Shown: positions 59,170-62,880 of the stretch, one piece after another
Position numbering within the stretch: the first letter of the stretch is position 1
Layout of the letters: every line of letters begins with the position of its first letter
Source of the DNA: an uncultured Oscillospiraceae bacterium
GTDB lineage: Bacteria > Bacillota > Clostridia > Oscillospirales > Oscillospiraceae
Reading direction: 5' to 3'
Length of the DNA: 62,880 bases
Assembly (NCBI GenBank): GCA_934589145.1
Contig: CAKTNW010000010.1
Location: forward strand, 1-62,880
Notes under the pieces: generated by a model
Told to the model about the DNA's origin: nothing
What the model saw: only the letters and a program-made list of their open reading frames with translations
Database searches by the model: none
Program-made: the position numbers and the translations under genes

Positions 59170-59467
59170 CTTCATCCTCCTCCGTTACGCAAAGAACGGC
59201 CAGAGCTTCCTCTGACCGTTCTTTTTGGTATAGTTGTGATTCAGTTGTCAGTTCCAGCGCCAGCCGGAAGCCGCACGCAAAGCTGTCGAACGCAGCGTTT
59301 TCCGCCAGCAGGCCCCTTGTGTCCAGCAGCCGCAGTACCAGCTTGCGCTCCGATTTTTCCAATCGGCGCATCAGTTCCCGAAAGGCCGCGTCGTATTGCC
59401 GCTCGACTTCCGGCACGGGCAGTTCTTTCCAGAATTTGCGATGCAGCTCCCGCAGGGTGTCGTACAT
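59159..59467 (-). CDS. DUF6809 family small protein
   Basis: The 102-residue helical protein (YDTLRELHRKFWKELPVPEV, REL...LEKSERKLVLRLLD, FACGFRLALEL) matches the DUF6809 pattern common in Oscillospiraceae mobile regions. The start at 59467 follows GGAGGTGAG. Its acidic tail (EEDEDEN) overlaps the lipoprotein start. No function is known. Confidence 0.75.
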   Translation of the reverse strand: MYDTLRELHRKFWKELPVPEVERQYDAAFRELMRRLEKSERKLVLRLLDTRGLLAENAAFDSFACGFRLALELTTESQLYQKERSEEALAVLCVTEEDEDEN

Positions 59468-59563
59468 GATTCTCACCTCCCGCGACAAACAAGTATCACA
59501 GAAGTGGAAAAAAGTCAACGGAAAGAATTACAATGTCGCCCCAGGCCGCGCCGCACATATCCA

Positions 59564-60199
59564 TCATCTTCCACGCATCTTCACATCCTCGTCGATGCGG
59601 CGCTTCCAGTCGGCGCTGAGGGGCCGGGCGGCGCGGACGCTGCACACGGCATCGCTGATGACCTCGTAGTTCAGGGCCGTACCGGCTTCATCACACTTGT
59701 AGTTCACCGCACGGTCAGCGCCGATGCCGAAGCGGGCCGCCTCCTTCGCAGCGTCGATATTGGCGCCCAGAAAGAGGAACTCCCAGCCGTACTTTTCTTT
59801 CTGTCTCTCGATCATGCGCCGCACCGTCTCGTAGTCATAGCGGCGGCTGGCGTTCTCGTAACCGTCGGTGGTGATGATGAACATCGTCTTTTCCGGCACG
59901 TCCTCGCGGCGGGCGTACTTGTGGATGTTGCCGATGTGGTGGATGGCTCCGCCCACGGCGTCCACCAGCGCCGTGCAGCCGCGGGTGAAATACTCCTTTT
60001 CGGTCATGGGCGGCACCTTTTCCAGCGGCAGACGGTCATGGATGACCACACTCTCGTTGTCGAACAGCACCGTGGAGACCAGCGCTTCGCCCGTTTCTCT
60101 CTTCTGTTTTGCAATCATAGAGTTGAAGCCGCCGATGGTGTCCGTCTCCAGCCCCGACATGGAGCCGCTGCGATCCAGGATAAAAACCAATTCTGTCAT
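59564..60199 (-). CDS. von Willebrand factor A domain protein
   Basis: The 211-residue protein is a stand-alone vWA domain with the metal-ion-dependent adhesion motif DRSGSMS at residues 9-15, a later Thr/Asp in GCTALVDAVG and ITTDGYENAS. Cytosolic vWA proteins of this type are often partners in stress or tellurium-resistance-like networks. RBS is GGAGGG. It follows the macro-ArsC pair in the same direction at 79 bp. Confidence 0.85.
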   Translation of the reverse strand: MTELVFILDRSGSMSGLETDTIGGFNSMIAKQKRETGEALVSTVLFDNESVVIHDRLPLEKVPPMTEKEYFTRGCTALVDAVGGAIHHIGNIHKYARREDVPEKTMFIITTDGYENASRRYDYETVRRMIERQKEKYGWEFLFLGANIDAAKEAARFGIGADRAVNYKCDEAGTALNYEVISDAVCSVRAARPLSADWKRRIDEDVKMRGR

Positions 60200-60278
60200 A
60201 ATAGAAACCCTCCTTCGTTTGTTTGCACTGTCATTGTAGCGCAGTCGAAGGAGGGTTTGGTCGCCTGCGGGGCGACAT

Positions 60279-60635
60279 TTATTTGTTTTTCAGGCGCTCT
60301 GCCCACTCGGTTTCCTTGAATCCCACGAGGACAAAATCGTCGCCTACCAGCAGCGGACGCTTGACCAACATACCGTCTGTGGCGAGGAGTTTCAGCATCT
60401 CGTCCTCGCTCATCTGGGGCAGCTTGTCCTTCAGTTCCATGGACTTATACAATAGGCCGCTGGTGTTAAAAAACTTCTTCAGCGGCAGTCCGCTGCGCTG
60501 GTGCCATGCAGCCAGCTCGTCATAAGCAGGGTTATCCAGCTTGATGTCACGGAAATCATAGGCAATGTGGTTTTCGTCCAGCCACTTTCGCGCCTTCTGG
60601 CAGGTGGTGCATTTGGGGTAGCAGATAAAGGTCAT
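60279..60635 (-). CDS. ArsC/Spx family thioredoxin-fold protein
   Basis: The 118-residue protein has the family CxxC redox motif at the start (YPKCTTCQKARKWLDE), YDFRDIKLDNP and the cis-Pro/Arg segment LVKRPLLVGDD. It belongs to the arsenate reductase-like/YffB/Spx group. Spx regulators carry similar motifs, but this length also fits enzyme-like members, so the exact role is open. Its start is 3 bp after the macro domain gene stop. Confidence 0.85.
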   Translation of the reverse strand: MTFICYPKCTTCQKARKWLDENHIAYDFRDIKLDNPAYDELAAWHQRSGLPLKKFFNTSGLLYKSMELKDKLPQMSEDEMLKLLATDGMLVKRPLLVGDDFVLVGFKETEWAERLKNK

Positions 60636-60638
60636 GGT

Positions 60639-61649
60639 TCACGCTCCTAACAAACTCTGATCAAAGGCGAACAGCGCCTCGTTGATCTCAAAGATGTCGT
60701 ACTTCTTTTGCCCGATGAAATACTCGATAATGACGTCGAACTTGCTGCTGGCGCTGAGGGCGTAGCCTGCACGGGCGATGAGATCGCGGGTCTCGTCCAG
60801 GTTCAGCTCCAGCGCGATGGCGAAGGCGATGGCCGTGGACTTGGAGGGCTTGTAGTCCGGATTGTTGCGGATCTTGGAAAACAGCTTGCGATCCACGTTG
60901 GCCTTTTTGTAGATCTCGGCGTCCTTCTTGCCGCTGCGGTCAATGAGCTTCAGCAGCGTCTCCGAGAAACCGGCATCCAGATGCGCCAGCAGGTCATCCA
61001 GCCCGCCGGCAGCCCTAGGAGCCATCATCGGTGTGGGCATTGCGCTCTCACAGATGGCTTCCGCATGGCTCTCAGGGGCGTTCATTCGGCGCATACGCTC
61101 CCGCCGGGAATCGGTGTGGGCGTCCACATAGTGGTCGTCGATGTACTCGGCAATGTCGGCAAACAGCGCACTGCTGATCTGATAGGCCGCGCGGTCAAAA
61201 ACGACGAGGTAGACCGTCATATCGTTGTGCAGCAAAAACGCGCCGATGGCGTCCACCGCCACGCGCAGTGCCTGATCCTTGGGGTAGCCGAAAATGCCGG
61301 AGGAGATCAGCGGGAAAGCCACCGTCTCGCAGTGGTGCTCCTTGGCCAGCGCAAGGCTTGTCTGATAGCAGGAGATAAGCTGCTCCCACTCGCCGTGGCT
61401 GCCGCCGTTCCACACGGGGCCAACGGTGTGGATCACATACCGGCAGGGCAAACGGTACGCCTTGGTGATCTTGGCGTCGCCGGTCTTACAGCCGCCCAGC
61501 GTCCGGCACTCGGCCAGCAGCTCCGGCCCCGCCGCACGGTGGATGCAGCCATCCACGCCGCCTCCGCCCAGCAGGGACTCCTTGGCCGCGTTGACGATGG
61601 CATCCACGGGCATTTTCGTGATGTCGTTGCGAACGATGATAAGGGGCAT
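60639..61649 (-). CDS. Macro domain protein with C-terminal helical domain
   Basis: The 336-residue protein starts with an ADP-ribose-binding macro domain (about residues 1-170: [43 protein letters not shown]) similar to O-acetyl-ADP-ribose deacetylases. After a linker (about 175-215), the C-terminal 110 residues form an HTH-like helical domain ([40 protein letters not shown]). The fusion occurs in several Clostridia to my recollection. RBS is GGAGGTGCG. It leads the macro-ArsC-vWA group. Confidence 0.88.
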   Translation of the reverse strand: MPLIIVRNDITKMPVDAIVNAAKESLLGGGGVDGCIHRAAGPELLAECRTLGGCKTGDAKITKAYRLPCRYVIHTVGPVWNGGSHGEWEQLISCYQTSLALAKEHHCETVAFPLISSGIFGYPKDQALRVAVDAIGAFLLHNDMTVYLVVFDRAAYQISSALFADIAEYIDDHYVDAHTDSRRERMRRMNAPESHAEAICESAMPTPMMAPRAAGGLDDLLAHLDAGFSETLLKLIDRSGKKDAEIYKKANVDRKLFSKIRNNPDYKPSKSTAIAFAIALELNLDETRDLIARAGYALSASSKFDVIIEYFIGQKKYDIFEINEALFAFDQSLLGA

Positions 61650-61966
61650 GGCGCACCTCCGCTGTTGTCTTTTGTGATTTCTACCTGTCTTATCACTAGT
61701 TTACACGAAACTGACGCGAATTGCAATTTTGAGTTCGTGAAACCCACGTCACTTTTTCGGCGGGCTCTTATCGATGGTTTTATGGCATATCACGACTTGA
61801 ACTCCTTGTCCTTGCAAGTCTCTGTCGGCAACCCCTTCGCCCGCTCTGCCTGGAAGCTTTTTTCTGCCACAGGCGTTGTCCCCGGCAACGTCAGGGGCAC
61901 ACTGATAACCGATATCACAAAACGGAGCCATTTCGGCTCCGTTTTGTGATGGGGACAGCTTCCTTA
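61650..61966. other. Intergenic region between macro and aldo/keto reductase genes
   Basis: Nothing convincing apart from the hairpin at 61917-61947. A minus frame (61749-61973) has no ribosome binding site and overlaps that hairpin. Confidence 0.5.
61917..61947 (-). terminator. Hairpin after the aldo/keto reductase gene
   Basis: ACAAAACGGAGCC and GGCTCCGTTTTGT flank ATTTC. The T stretch is inside the stem, so termination is likely but not certain. Confidence 0.7.
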
Positions 61967-62800
61967 TTACCATGTCAGCGAGAACTCCACCAGTTCCGGT
62001 GTCTCGGGTCTGCCGATAAGGGGCTCCTTTTTATCCAGTGCGGAGAGCCGCGCCATTTCATCAGGTGTCAGCGTAAAGTCAAACAGGGCGAAATTCTCCC
62101 GGATATGCTCCGGCCTGGTGCTTCTGGGAATGACGGCGATATCCTTCTGGGTCAGGAAGCGGAGCAGCACCTGTGCCGGGGTCTTGCCGTATCTTTCGGC
62201 AAGAGCAAGCACCGCAGGTTCGGCAAACATTTCGTTCCGACTGCCCTGGCCCAGCGGCGCGTAGGCCATGTGTGCCACCTGCCGCTTGTCCATCCAGCTC
62301 CGCTCGGTGCCGCGCTGGCAGTAGAGGTTGGTCTCGATCTGATTGACAGCCGGGACGACCTTGTTGTAGGCGATCAGATCAAGGAGCTGATCCGGCTCGA
62401 AGTTGGAAACGCCGATGGCACGGACTTTCCCCTCCGCATACAGCTTTTCCAGTGCCCGCCACGCGGCGTAGTAGTTGGCAAAGGGCCAGTGCAGGAGCAG
62501 CATGTCGAGATAGTCTGTTTGCAGATTTTCAAGGGACTGCATCACCGTTTCTTCCGCATGTTCGTAGGATTTGAAGTTTACCTTGGTAACAAGGAACAGC
62601 TCTCTGCGGTCGATGCCGCTCCGCCGGATGCCCTGGCCCACTTCCCTTTCGTTGCCGTAGGCCTCCGCCGTGTCGATCATGCGATAGCCGCTTTCAATGG
62701 CTTCCGTCACCGCGCTGACGCAGGTCTCCCCGCCCAGCATGAATGTGCCGAAACCGGCAAGCGGCATCTGAACGCCATTATTCAACGTCAAGTATTCCAT
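61967..62800 (-). CDS. Aldo/keto reductase
   Basis: The 277-residue AKR family enzyme reduces carbonyl compounds with NAD(P)H. Catalytic residues are readable: Asp and Tyr in MIDTAEAYGNE, Lys in LVTKVNFK and His in LLLHWPF. The C-terminal cofactor site is VIPRSTRPEHIRENFALFDF. The substrate is unknown; the family includes 2,5-diketo-gluconate reductase-like enzymes. RBS is GTAGGAGGACGG. Confidence 0.94.
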   Translation of the reverse strand: MEYLTLNNGVQMPLAGFGTFMLGGETCVSAVTEAIESGYRMIDTAEAYGNEREVGQGIRRSGIDRRELFLVTKVNFKSYEHAEETVMQSLENLQTDYLDMLLLHWPFANYYAAWRALEKLYAEGKVRAIGVSNFEPDQLLDLIAYNKVVPAVNQIETNLYCQRGTERSWMDKRQVAHMAYAPLGQGSRNEMFAEPAVLALAERYGKTPAQVLLRFLTQKDIAVIPRSTRPEHIRENFALFDFTLTPDEMARLSALDKKEPLIGRPETPELVEFSLTW

Positions 62801-62880
62801 ATCCGTCCTCCTACAATAAAGTTACGGTTAAAGGCGCGGCAGCCAGCCACGTCTTTTTCCATCTCAAAGCCGAAGCTGTT

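Noticed and set aside
61749..61973. Minus-strand frame of 74 codons downstream of the aldo/keto reductase
   Set aside because: No ribosome binding site, overlaps a terminator hairpin, and no recognisable protein features.
62801..62880. Possible 3' end of another minus-strand gene at the right edge
   Set aside because: An open frame runs into the aldo/keto reductase start, but about 27 codons are too few to identify a product.

Overview
The window looks like the chromosome of a GC-rich, low-oxygen member of the Clostridia, most likely Oscillospiraceae (Flavonifractor/Oscillibacter/Lawsonibacter-like). This is inference from a Gram-positive PolC-type replicase, strong GGAGG ribosome binding sites, a CIRCE-controlled Hsp20, a UgpC/MsmX-type ATPase with the lysine-rich insert seen in Clostridia, 2-hydroxyacyl-CoA dehydratase genes and an NADP-type glutamate dehydrogenase. 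Most of the sequence is clearly GC-rich. A block at about 49.9-52.6 kb is conspicuously AT-rich and looks imported.

Layout. 0-2.3 kb: 5' end of gdhA, a purine-type phosphoribosyltransferase and an MBL-fold hydrolase. 2.4-13.6 kb: the conserved pyrH-frr-uppS-cdsA-dxr-rseP-ispG-polC run (translation, isoprenoid/lipid carrier and phospholipid synthesis, replication). 13.7-18.6 kb: a phage-derived cassette (DUF6291-like protein, large terminase, collagen-like fibre, coiled-coil membrane protein, holin, amidase) without portal or capsid genes. 18.6-23.7 kb: MscS channel, then a promoter-leader-terminator unit in front of a lactate-type permease, a 2-hydroxyacid dehydrogenase and a branched-chain aminotransferase. 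23.9-27.3 kb: small phage-type HTH genes and serC-serA. 27.7-35.9 kb: CLC transporter, Nudix hydrolase, a 2-hydroxyacyl-CoA dehydratase-like pair, sugar ABC ATPase and PduL. 36-47.9 kb: DUF2156-GNAT fusion, LysR regulator, purA, purB, surface protein, MATE transporter, Hsp20 and a HerA-like ATPase. 47.9-57.3 kb: a tRNA-Pro with a truncated tRNA-like copy beside it, then an integrative-element-like block (RecG/AlbA-type protein, a two-gene AT-rich HEPN cassette, two overlapping tyrosine integrases, ribbon-helix-helix protein, repeat-rich putative origin, initiator-like HTH protein and excisionase). 57.3-62.8 kb: DUF6076 protein, lipoprotein, DUF6809 protein, a macro-ArsC-vWA group and an aldo/keto reductase.

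Two structural signals stand out from the genes. First, ten intergenic regions between 4.4 and 40.9 kb carry a family of modular palindromes bounded by CGTAGGG/CCCTACG. Their hairpin arms change in a compensating way, and their loops are short, about 36 bp, or about 115-135 bp. No copies were seen beyond 41 kb. Second, 37752-37907 holds six consecutive perfect hairpins enclosed by a seventh stem.

The best candidates for an undescribed system are the AT-rich two-gene HEPN cassette beside the integrases, the multi-hairpin element, and a leader that encodes an Ile/Leu/Val-rich peptide and ends in a terminator ahead of a branched-chain 2-hydroxyacid operon. All functional statements rest on reading the sequence and on recalled family knowledge; no database search was possible.
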